From positions 12,631,001 through 12,695,000 of the forward strand of contig NZ_CP071090.1 of the NCBI RefSeq assembly GCF_017301735.1: a stretch of DNA of 64,000 bases, in the 5' to 3' direction. The position numbers were made by a program, and so were the translations under genes. Below, one piece after another: positions 52,923 through 60,650 of the stretch. This DNA comes from Pyxidicoccus parkwaysis (lineage in GTDB: Bacteria; Myxococcota; Myxococcia; Myxococcales; Myxococcaceae). Position 1 is the stretch's first letter; each line of letters opens with the position of its first letter. The notes beneath the pieces are model-generated. The model was not told where the DNA came from, did no database searches, and was given only the letters and a program-made list of their open reading frames with translations.

Positions 52923-53620
52923 CCTCTACCCAGCCCACCATCCTCGTCGTGGAGGACGACACCAACCTGCGGCTCGCGCTGCGAGACAACCTGGAGAACC
53001 AGGGTGGCTACGCAGTGGAGGAAGCCACCAACGTGCGAGAGGCGCGCGAGCATCTCGCGAAGCGTTCCTTCCAGCTCGTGCTCCTGGACGTGATGCTCCC
53101 GGACGGCGACGGCTACTCGCTGTGCCGCGCGCTGCGCGAGGAGGGCGTGTCGACGCCGGTGCTGATGCTCACCGCGCGCACGCTGGAGGACGACGTGGTG
53201 CGCGGCTTCGAGGCGGGCGCGCAGGACTACCTCGGCAAGCCGTACCGCCTGCGCGAGTTGCTGGCCCGCGTGGGCGCGCTGGTGAAGCGCTCCGGCGGCG
53301 CGCCGACGAAGCAGGTGCGCTTCGCCGGCTACAAGATGGACCTGGACCGCCGCAAGCTGGAGTCGCCCGAGGGCGCGTCGGTGGAGCTGACGCGCACCGA
53401 GTTCGACTTGCTCGCCTTCCTCGTGCGCGAGAAGGAGCGGGTGCTGCGCCGCGACGACATCCTGGACGCGGTGTGGGGGCGCGACGTCGTCGTGGACCCG
53501 CACACCGTGGACAACTTCGTCTCCAGCCTGAAGAAGAAGCTCGGCTGGAACAGCGCCTCGCGCTTCGCGATTCAGACGGTGCGCGGTGTGGGCTACCGCA
53601 TGGAAATCGAGTCGCCCTGA
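52919..53620 (+). CDS. OmpR-family response regulator
   Basis: 233 residues. Receiver domain: ILVVEDDTNLRLAL, phospho-acceptor Asp57 in LVLLDVMLPDGDGY, LTARTLEDD and the conserved Lys in YLGKPYRLREL. Winged-helix output domain: ELTRTEFDLLAFLVREKERVLRRDDILDAVWG...VDNFVSSLKKKLG...IQTVRGVGYRME. Coupled to the histidine kinase by ATGA. A decayed tandem repeat from the convergent neighbour follows its stop. Confidence 0.93.
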   Translation: MTSTQPTILVVEDDTNLRLALRDNLENQGGYAVEEATNVREAREHLAKRSFQLVLLDVMLPDGDGYSLCRALREEGVSTPVLMLTARTLEDDVVRGFEAGAQDYLGKPYRLRELLARVGALVKRSGGAPTKQVRFAGYKMDLDRRKLESPEGASVELTRTEFDLLAFLVREKERVLRRDDILDAVWGRDVVVDPHTVDNFVSSLKKKLGWNSASRFAIQTVRGVGYRMEIESP

Positions 53621-53640
53621 TGTATGGCTTCAACGCATTG

Positions 53641-53800
53641 GGGTGCGTTGAACCTGCCCGGCCAATGCACTCAGCGCAGCGGGTTGCGTTGAAGCTGCCC
53701 GGCCAGGGTGCTTAGCAGCCAGAGCAGCTTAAGCCGCTCGGCCAATGATTCAGCGCAGCGGGTTGCGCTTCAGTCGCTCGGCCAGGGCCTTCAGTGAGGC
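53641..53800. repeat. Four 40-bp tandem repeats over the 3' end of a minus-strand gene
   Basis: Units 53641-53680, 53681-53720, 53721-53760 and 53761-53800 align, with types alternating A-B-A-B: A units contain GGCCAATG...TCAGCGCAGC and B units contain GGCCAGGG...CTTAG or CTTCAG. The 80-bp pair is thus itself duplicated. The rightmost unit encodes the last residues of the helical-repeat protein and its stop lies in the third unit, so the intergenic copies derive from coding DNA. Confidence 0.7.
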
Positions 53801-54736
53801 CTGCCCGGCCTCGTCCGCCTCGCGCCGGGCCGCGTCGATGAGCGCGGGTGTCTCCGGTGCGTCCACGCGCAGCACCGCGTTGGACAGGGCCTGCCGCACG
53901 TCTCCCGTGTAGCTCGGGTACGCGCGCACCAGCGCCTCCGCCGCCACGCGCCGCACGGCGCCCTCCTCGGAGCGGGCGCTCGGCCCGGATGTCTTCCACG
54001 CCCATGCGGAGCCCGCGTCTCCCAGCGAGCGCGCCAGCCGCCGGGCCTCTTCCGGCGCGGGCCGGGCCGCCAGCGTGTCGGCCAATTCGCGCGCCACCAC
54101 CAGCCGCCGGCACTCGCCCAGCTTCTCCTGCGCGGCCTCGCCTCGGGGGCCACCCTGGCGCGCGAGGGCAATGAGCACCTGCGCGGCCTCCAGCGACTCC
54201 AGCCGCGCCAGCGCGCCCGCCGCCGCGCGCAGCACGGGCGCCCGCGTGTCCGTGCCCGTCTCCAGCACGTTCCTCCACAGCGGCAGCAGGCGCGCGTCGC
54301 GCATCTCGCCCGCCGCCTCCATGAGCCCCACCGTCAGCGCGAGCCGGGCCGAGTCCATCTCCAGCCCCTGAATCTTCTCCACCGGAAACGCGATGCGCTC
54401 CACCATGGGCCACAGCGCCTGCGGGCCCAACTCCTGGAACAGCGGCGACACGGCGGCGAGCGTGCCCCGCTTCTTCGCATCCAGCAGCCCCACCTGCGAC
54501 ACGGCCGCGTCCACCCGCACGAAGGACTCGGGTGACTCCTGCCGGGCGCGGGCAATCTGCTCCCGCAACTGCGTCAGCCAGTCCCGCGCCGTCTCCGGCG
54601 CTCCCGCCTCTGGCGACGTCGAGGACTCCGGCAGCCCCACCGTCAGCGACGCCGTGCGCGAAGGCCCCGCGGCTCCCGCGGTGAGCGAGGCGAAGGAGAC
54701 GGCGGCGAAGAGGCTCCGGTACACGTGACGCTTCAT
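53750..54736 (-). CDS. Secreted HEAT-like helical-repeat protein
   Basis: 328 residues with a signal peptide (MKRHVYRSLFAAVSFASLTAGAAG) and GGGAGGG about 7 bases before the ATG. The mature protein is helical throughout with HEAT-like pairs (VLRAAAGALARLESLEAAQVLIALARQGG, VRRVAAEALVRAYPSYTGDVRQALSNAVL), consistent with a solenoid scaffold in the periplasm. Its ATG overlaps the PAD stop by ATGA, so it is translated with PAD and probably binds or supports it. Its 3' end lies in the 40-bp repeats. Confidence 0.72.
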   Translation of the reverse strand: MKRHVYRSLFAAVSFASLTAGAAGPSRTASLTVGLPESSTSPEAGAPETARDWLTQLREQIARARQESPESFVRVDAAVSQVGLLDAKKRGTLAAVSPLFQELGPQALWPMVERIAFPVEKIQGLEMDSARLALTVGLMEAAGEMRDARLLPLWRNVLETGTDTRAPVLRAAAGALARLESLEAAQVLIALARQGGPRGEAAQEKLGECRRLVVARELADTLAARPAPEEARRLARSLGDAGSAWAWKTSGPSARSEEGAVRRVAAEALVRAYPSYTGDVRQALSNAVLRVDAPETPALIDAARREADEAGQASLKALAERLKRNPLR

Positions 54737-56598
54737 CGTCCGCCCTCCCACCACTTCGTCTCGGGAATGTCGCGCGAGGCGTTGGTGGCGCAGTGCACCT
54801 GGCCTCCGCCGATGTGGTACGGGTTCCAGACGTCGCTCCAGTGCACGCGGAGGCCGTACACGGCGAGCGCCTCCTCGAAGTACGCCTTGAACGGGTCCTG
54901 CCCGTTGATGAGCGGCCCGTGGGGCTCGGGCGCGATGACCTGCGTGGAGGACACGACGAGCAGGTTGAGCAGCGCGGGCTGGAGCGCGGACAGGCCTCCC
55001 GTCACCTCCTGGAAGAGGAAGGGCACGCGGATGATTTCCGCGTCCGTGAGGCCCGTCTCCTCCCTGAGGATGGAGAGCTGCGAGTCGATTTCCAGCGCGG
55101 CCTGCGCGCTCGCATCCATGATGCCGGCGTTGTCGAGCACCTCGGACACCGTCATCTCCGCGGGCCTGTCCAGGCCCCACGTCAGCCCGGTGAAGAGCTT
55201 CGCGTCGCCGTGCCCCTGGGCCTGCAGGTCCTGGAGCATCCGCCGCGCCAGGGTCGGGTCGGCCATCAGGACCACCCACCCGCGCGGCGTGTTCGCCGGC
55301 AGGAAGCTGAACGTCTCGTCCACGTGGGCCACGTTGAGCCACGAGGTGTCCACGTACACGGGCGGCTGCACGGCCTGCGCTTCGAGGAGGCGCGTGAAGC
55401 TCGGGTCGGGCTGGAAGTCCGGCCGCGTGTCCGGGCCCCGGCCGCGGAAGAGACGGCCCATCGGGTACTTCACGCCGTCCTTCTCGTACGGGGGAATGAC
55501 CTCCGTGTTGCCGAAGGAGTTGAGCGTCTGCGACTCCTCCGACAGGCCCGGCGTGTACTGCTGCACGGCGGCGCGGTTGCGGCCCCGCAGCCAGAAGGCC
55601 ATGCGTCCCGCGAGGCGCAGCGGGTCGTTCTTCCGCGTGCTGATGACGAAGGGCGCGCGGTAGTTCATCCGCATCACGTGCTGCCCTCCGCCGGGCGCCG
55701 GCATCGACATGTAGGCCGGCTCCAGGTAGTCCTGCGCCCAGAGGTCATCCACCTCGAGCTCGAACAGCGTCGGGGGGCGCTCGGTGGCCTGCAGCGTGGC
55801 GCGCAAGTCCTTGCGGAACTGCGCCTGATTGAGGTCCTCCACGACGTTGGAGACGAACACGGCCCGGGCCGGCGTCAGGTGGTGGAACATCACCACCGGC
55901 GCCACGCGCATGCGGACGGTGTCCTGGAACTCGGTGTCCGTGACTCGGCCCCGCGTAATCGTGAAGCGTACGTCCGCGAATCCGTCCCACTTCGCCGGGT
56001 CCCGGACGATGTCATTGGCCTCGATGGCCAGCTCCACTCCCTGGCGGAGCTGCGACGCGGTGATGGAGATGAGGGCCGGCTCGCGCTGGGCGTAGAACTC
56101 GTCACCGGACCTCTTGAACAGCCGCACCCGCTTGGCCGCCGCCCCGAGCACGGTGACGTAGCCCACGGCATAGTCCGGCGCGTCCGGCCACGGCGCGGTG
56201 CGCAGGCGCGCGAGGTCTTCCAAATCCTCATCGCCGTTCACCTGGTCGTCCCGCGCGTCGTTGCACCGCGCGAGCTGCTCGTCCGCCATCGTGTTGGGGA
56301 GCATGGAGAAGGGACAGACGTGCTCGTCGTCGTCGAGGTTGGCGAGGAAGATGGCGCCCCGCTCGGCCGTCCACGTGTCCTCGCCCTCGTCGTCCGTCGG
56401 GTCGTTCAGGTCCACCACGCCGTCGCGATTCACGTCCGCGCGTATGTCGACGTTGGGCGTGAAGGGCCCCGTGAGCCGCACGGGCGTGTGGACGGGGATG
56501 CCTTCCGCCTGCACCACGGGCTCGCAGCCACCGGCCACCAGCAGCGTGAGCAGCAGGAAGGTGAGTTGGCGTGCACGTACACGCGGGGTGGCCCACAT
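54733..56598 (-). CDS. Secreted protein-arginine deiminase (PAD family)
   Basis: 621 residues from the ATG at 56598, giving a lipoprotein-type signal (LTFLLLTLLVAGGC). An Asp-rich calcium-loop-like stretch (DVNRDGVVDLND, residues 55-66) is near the N-terminus. The C-terminal catalytic domain carries all four residues known from vertebrate PADs: Asp290 in DLWAQDYLEPAY, His425 and Asp427 in NVAHVDETFSFLP, and Cys603 in GGGQVHCATNASRDIP. PADs convert protein arginine to citrulline, usually calcium-dependently. The gene is upstream of and coupled to the helical-repeat gene, and divergent from a Ser/Thr kinase. Substrate unknown; it may act in the periplasm or on prey proteins. Confidence 0.87.
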   Translation of the reverse strand: MWATPRVRARQLTFLLLTLLVAGGCEPVVQAEGIPVHTPVRLTGPFTPNVDIRADVNRDGVVDLNDPTDDEGEDTWTAERGAIFLANLDDDEHVCPFSMLPNTMADEQLARCNDARDDQVNGDEDLEDLARLRTAPWPDAPDYAVGYVTVLGAAAKRVRLFKRSGDEFYAQREPALISITASQLRQGVELAIEANDIVRDPAKWDGFADVRFTITRGRVTDTEFQDTVRMRVAPVVMFHHLTPARAVFVSNVVEDLNQAQFRKDLRATLQATERPPTLFELEVDDLWAQDYLEPAYMSMPAPGGGQHVMRMNYRAPFVISTRKNDPLRLAGRMAFWLRGRNRAAVQQYTPGLSEESQTLNSFGNTEVIPPYEKDGVKYPMGRLFRGRGPDTRPDFQPDPSFTRLLEAQAVQPPVYVDTSWLNVAHVDETFSFLPANTPRGWVVLMADPTLARRMLQDLQAQGHGDAKLFTGLTWGLDRPAEMTVSEVLDNAGIMDASAQAALEIDSQLSILREETGLTDAEIIRVPFLFQEVTGGLSALQPALLNLLVVSSTQVIAPEPHGPLINGQDPFKAYFEEALAVYGLRVHWSDVWNPYHIGGGQVHCATNASRDIPETKWWEGGR

Positions 56599-56802
56599 AG
56601 GCAAGGCACTCTCGGTATACGGACGACCGGCCCGGCGCCCCGGAGCGCCCGTCCATCTGTTTGGGATGCATACGAACGACAACTTCCGTCCGGGCGCAAG
56701 GGACAATCCGTGGGGTCCGGACTCACCTCCAGATGGAAATGAGTATTTGACAGGCGAGGTGGGGTTGAGTGTGCGCCGGGGGGCTCGTTATTCAGGTGGG
56801 CC

Positions 56803-58044
56803 ATGACGGAAACGCTTCGCTACGCCCTGGATGCCACGGTGCTCTCGCAGAAGTCCCCCAGCGAGCCCGCGCCGGCGGTGCCCGCCTCCGCTTCCACAAC
56901 GCGCCGCAACACGGTGTTGCCTCGGGTGGAGTGGAGGGGAGAACGGGCGGACCTGGTCCCCTTCCAGCGCGAGCGCTTCGAGGAGATGCGCCAGTTGGGG
57001 CAGGGCGGCATGGGCGAGGTGGTGCTGCTGAAGGACCACGACATCGAGCGGCTGGTGGCGCTCAAGCGGCTGCCGGAGGGCGCGGACCTGGACCGGGTGT
57101 TGCGTTTCGTGGAGGAGATTCGCACCGTCGGGCAGTTGGACCACCCGAACATCGTCCCGGTGCACGACGTGGGCATCGACGAGCGCGGCCGGTACTTCTT
57201 CGTGATGAAGCACCTGCACGGCGACACGCTGGAGTCCCTCATCGCCAAGCTGCGCCGGGGCGACAAGGCCACACACGAGCGCTTCAGCTTCCGCGCGCGC
57301 GTGCAGGTGTGCCTCAGCGTGCTGAACGCCGTCGCGTACGCGCACGGCAAGGGCATCATCCACCGCGACTTGAAGCCCGCGAACATCATGGTGGGCCCCT
57401 TCGGCGAGGTGACGGTGATGGACTGGGGCCTCGCCCGGCCGGTGCGCACGCCCGAGCCGACGCCCGACAGCCAGGGCGTGGCCATGCGCATCCACGCGGT
57501 GCCTCCGGTGGGGTTGCGCGAGGCCGTCTCGCTGCGCACTCAAGTGGGCTCCGTCATCGGCACGCCGCTCTACATGTCCCCGGAGCAGGCGCGCGGTGAC
57601 GACGGGCTGGACGCGCGCAGCGACGTGTACAGCCTCTCCGTGCTGTTCCACGAGTTCCTCTTCCTGAAGCACTACCTGGACGGGCGCGAGTCGCTCACGG
57701 ACATCCTGGAGGGAGTGCAGAAGGTGGTGCCCGCGGTGGACGAGCTCTCGTCGAACCCGCACCAGTCGGCCGTGCCCGCGGAGCTGTCGTGGTTCGTGTC
57801 CAAGGGCCTCAAGAAGGACGTGGCGAAGCGCTACCAGTCGGTGGAGGAGATGATTGCGGCGCTCCAATCCCTGCTGGAGGGCCACATCGTGGTGCAGTGC
57901 CAGCGCACGCTGCTCAAGCGAGGCCTGCACGAGGCGCTGCGCTTCGTGGACCGCCACCCGGTGGCCGTCATCGTCGGCAGCGGCCTGGGGCTGGGCCTGG
58001 TGTTGGGCTCCATTGCCTTCACGGTGATGGCGCTGCTGGGCTGA
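56803..58044 (+). CDS. Membrane-anchored Ser/Thr protein kinase
   Basis: 413 residues. Kinase domain from about 60 to 330: QLGQGGMGEVVLLK, LVALKRL, IIHRDLKPANIMV, VMDWGLARP (DWG instead of DFG, common in bacterial kinases) and GTPLYMSPEQARG. The C-terminus has one membrane helix (VAVIVGSGLGLGLVLGSIAFTVMALLG) and ends there, with no extracellular sensor. AGGTGG precedes the ATG. It is divergent from the PAD operon, sharing a 204-bp intergenic region. Confidence 0.9.
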   Translation: MTETLRYALDATVLSQKSPSEPAPAVPASASTTRRNTVLPRVEWRGERADLVPFQRERFEEMRQLGQGGMGEVVLLKDHDIERLVALKRLPEGADLDRVLRFVEEIRTVGQLDHPNIVPVHDVGIDERGRYFFVMKHLHGDTLESLIAKLRRGDKATHERFSFRARVQVCLSVLNAVAYAHGKGIIHRDLKPANIMVGPFGEVTVMDWGLARPVRTPEPTPDSQGVAMRIHAVPPVGLREAVSLRTQVGSVIGTPLYMSPEQARGDDGLDARSDVYSLSVLFHEFLFLKHYLDGRESLTDILEGVQKVVPAVDELSSNPHQSAVPAELSWFVSKGLKKDVAKRYQSVEEMIAALQSLLEGHIVVQCQRTLLKRGLHEALRFVDRHPVAVIVGSGLGLGLVLGSIAFTVMALLG

Positions 58045-58245
58045 GCGGCTGCCCGCGCTCCAGGTGCCGGGCAGGCGGGCAGGCGGGCCGTGCAGGGAAG
58101 TCAGCGGGGACAATCTGTCCCGGTGCCTTCCGTTTCGCTCCGACAATCCGGCAGGGCCGTCGCCGCGTGTCCTCTGTGCCACGCGTGAGAGGCGTGTCGG
58201 CACGTGCATTGCTCCGCACGTGGCGGGTCAGCCAAGGAGGCCCGC

Positions 58246-59484
58246 ATGCAGCTCTCAGCCATCATCCGCCGAGCCCGTGAGCAGGGGGCCAGCGACGTCC
58301 ACCTCGAAGGTGGCATGCCCATGGCGCTGCGCGTGCGAGGCGCGCTGCGACTGGTGGGCGAGCCGCTGTCCGCTGCCTCACTCACCACCCTGGCCCGCGA
58401 GGTCGTCGGCGACGACTGGCCCGAGTTCGTGGAGCGCTGCTCGTACGACGTGTCGCGCACGCTGGAGGGACAGCGCATCCGCATCAACGTGCTGCGCAGC
58501 GCGCGGGGTGTGGGCTTCGCCATCCGGTTGTTGTCCACGTCGCACGCGACGCTGAAGCGGCTGAACCTGCACCCTGACTTGCGCCGGCTCGTGGAGCCCA
58601 CGCACGGGCTCGTGCTGGTGTGCGGGCCCACGGGCTCGGGGAAGACGTCCACGCTGGCGGCGCTGCTCCAGGAACTGAACCTGGAGGAGTCGCGCCACAT
58701 CATCACCGTGGAGAGCCCCATCGAGTACGCGCTGGTGCCCCGGATGTCCTTCATCCGCCAGCGCGAGGTGGGGCGGGACACGCCGTCCTTCGCGCAGGCG
58801 CTCGTCGATGCGATGCGGGAGGACCCGGACGTGCTGATGGTGGGGGAGATGCGCGAGCCGGAGGTGATGCGCCTGACGCTGAACGCGGCGGAGACGGGGC
58901 ACCTGGTGCTGGCCACGGTGCACTCGGCGAGCGCGGGTGAGGCGCTTGCGCGCGTGGTGTCCGCCTTCGCGCCGGAGATGCAGGCGGCGGTGTGCGCGCA
59001 GCTCGCGGACTGCCTCGTGGGCGTGGTGTGCCAGCGGCTGCGCTACCGGCCCGAGGTGGGCCTGCGCGTGCCCGAGTGCGAGGTGCTCATGGGCAGCACG
59101 CCGGTGAAGAGCATCGTGAGGCAGGGGCACTTCTACAAGATTCCCTCCGCCATCGAGACCGGCGCCGCCGACGGCTGCTGGTCCTTCCCTCGCTACGCGG
59201 AGTGGCTGGCGCGCAAGACGGACTGGAGCCAGCCCTCCACTCCCACCGAGGAGCCCCCAGCGGCCGCGCCCGAAGCAGAGCCCACGCGCGAGCCGCTCCT
59301 GCCCGCCGCGAGGACCCGGCCCGCCGTCGTCACGCGGATACCCGAGTCCCCCACGCGGACGCGGCGGAGCGCCTCTCCCGAGAAGCCCACGGAGCCCCGC
59401 TCCGCGGAGGACGGCGTCTTCGTCATCCAGGGTGAGCAGGACGACCTCGTCTCCCTCGTCCGTGAGCTGGAAGGCGAGAGCTGA
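58246..59484 (+). CDS. PilT-like twitching ATPase with C-terminal extension
   Basis: 412 residues; AGGAGG about 6 bases before the ATG at 58246. Residues about 1-110 match the N-terminal PilT/GspE domain (MQLSAIIRRAREQGASDVHLEGG). The ATPase has Walker A GPTGSGKTSTLAALLQ, the Asp box EDPDVLMVGEMREPEVMRLTLNAAETGHLVLATVHSASA, and QRLRYRPEVGLRVPECEVLMG. After about residue 325 a Pro/Ala/Glu-rich tail of about 85 residues, ending QGEQDDLVSLVRELEGES, is not part of canonical PilT. It is a stand-alone gene without pil neighbours here. Probably a paralogue of the pilus-retraction motor. Confidence 0.87.
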   Translation: MQLSAIIRRAREQGASDVHLEGGMPMALRVRGALRLVGEPLSAASLTTLAREVVGDDWPEFVERCSYDVSRTLEGQRIRINVLRSARGVGFAIRLLSTSHATLKRLNLHPDLRRLVEPTHGLVLVCGPTGSGKTSTLAALLQELNLEESRHIITVESPIEYALVPRMSFIRQREVGRDTPSFAQALVDAMREDPDVLMVGEMREPEVMRLTLNAAETGHLVLATVHSASAGEALARVVSAFAPEMQAAVCAQLADCLVGVVCQRLRYRPEVGLRVPECEVLMGSTPVKSIVRQGHFYKIPSAIETGAADGCWSFPRYAEWLARKTDWSQPSTPTEEPPAAAPEAEPTREPLLPAARTRPAVVTRIPESPTRTRRSASPEKPTEPRSAEDGVFVIQGEQDDLVSLVRELEGES

Positions 59485-59531
59485 GCGGACGGGACTTCCG
59501 CTCGGGCGTGCACTGGTCGATTCTCGAGGGG

Positions 59532-60617
59532 ATGACTGCGAACGTCCTGCCCCGAATCGAATCCCTGAAGGTCTCCACGTCCCGTCTCCGCGAGCAGCAC
59601 CTGCTGGTGAGTGGTGCGCCGGATGGCGTGCCGGTGGTCTTCATCCACGGCAACGTGTCGTCTTGCCGCTTCTTCGAGGACACGCTGGCGGCGATGCCCG
59701 CGTCCTTCCGGTGTCTCGCGCCGGACCTGCGAGGCTTTGGCGAGACGGAGCGCGCGCCCATCGACGCGACGCGCGGCGTGGGGGACTTCGCGGACGACGT
59801 GTTCGCGCTGCTGGAGAAGCCGGACCTGGTGCCCGCGGGGAAGAAGGTGCACCTGTTGGGCTGGTCCGCGGGCGCGGGCGTGGTGATGCGCTTCGCCCTG
59901 GACCACCCGGAGCGCGTGGCCTCGCTGGTGCTGCTCGCGCCGATTGGGCCCGCGGGCTACGGCGGCACGAAGGGGGAGGCGTCGGTGGTGCCGTGCTGGC
60001 CGGACTTCGCGGGCTCGGGTGGCGGCACGGTGAACCCGGAGTTCGTGCGGCGCCTCATTGCGAAGGACGCGAGCGACGAGAACGACGCCTCGCCGCGCAC
60101 GGTGATGAACCGGTACTACTTCAAACCGCCCTTCCGGTTGGAGCGCTCGCGCGAGGATGCGCTCGTCGCGGAGATGCTGAAGATGGCGGTGGGGGATGAC
60201 TTCTACCCGGGCGACAGCGTGAAGTCCGCGAACTGGCCGGGCGTGGCGCCGGGGGCGCGGGGCATGAACAACGCCATCGCCGGGAAGTACTTCGACGTGC
60301 GGAGCTTCCCGTCCATCGCCACGCGGCCTCCGGTGCTGTGGATTCGCGGGGCGGAGGACCAGATTGTCTCGGATACTTCGCTGTTCGACTTCGGCTTCCT
60401 GGGGCAGCTCGGCGTGGTGCCGGGCTGGCCGGGGGCGGACGTGTTCCCGCCGCAGCCGATGGTGAAGCAGATGCGGGCCCTGCTCGACGAGTACCGGAAC
60501 CGGGGCGGCCACGCGCGCGAGGAGGTGCTGCCGGGCGTGGGGCACTCGCCGCATCTGGAGGCGCCGGAGGTATTCCGCAACCTGCTGCTCGGCTTCCTCG
60601 CGGAAGTCGCGGCGTAA
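59532..60617 (+). CDS. Alpha/beta hydrolase
   Basis: 361 residues from ATG 59532; a GTG at 59508 is an alternative and neither has a well-spaced Shine-Dalgarno. The fold is clear: VVFIHGNVSSCRFFED (oxyanion region), nucleophile in LLGWSAGAGVVMRFAL, acid in LWIRGAEDQIV, and His in GVGHSPHLEAPEVF. No signal peptide, so probably cytoplasmic. Substrate unknown. Confidence 0.88.
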   Translation: MTANVLPRIESLKVSTSRLREQHLLVSGAPDGVPVVFIHGNVSSCRFFEDTLAAMPASFRCLAPDLRGFGETERAPIDATRGVGDFADDVFALLEKPDLVPAGKKVHLLGWSAGAGVVMRFALDHPERVASLVLLAPIGPAGYGGTKGEASVVPCWPDFAGSGGGTVNPEFVRRLIAKDASDENDASPRTVMNRYYFKPPFRLERSREDALVAEMLKMAVGDDFYPGDSVKSANWPGVAPGARGMNNAIAGKYFDVRSFPSIATRPPVLWIRGAEDQIVSDTSLFDFGFLGQLGVVPGWPGADVFPPQPMVKQMRALLDEYRNRGGHAREEVLPGVGHSPHLEAPEVFRNLLLGFLAEVAA

Positions 60618-60650
60618 CTTCTGGCCGCCTCGTGGGTTGAAGTCTTTGCC

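Noticed and set aside
56747..56752. Perfect TTGACA -35 box upstream of the Ser/Thr kinase gene at 56803
   Set aside because: No acceptable -10 hexamer at 16-18 bases (TGTGCG at the expected place), so not called as a promoter.
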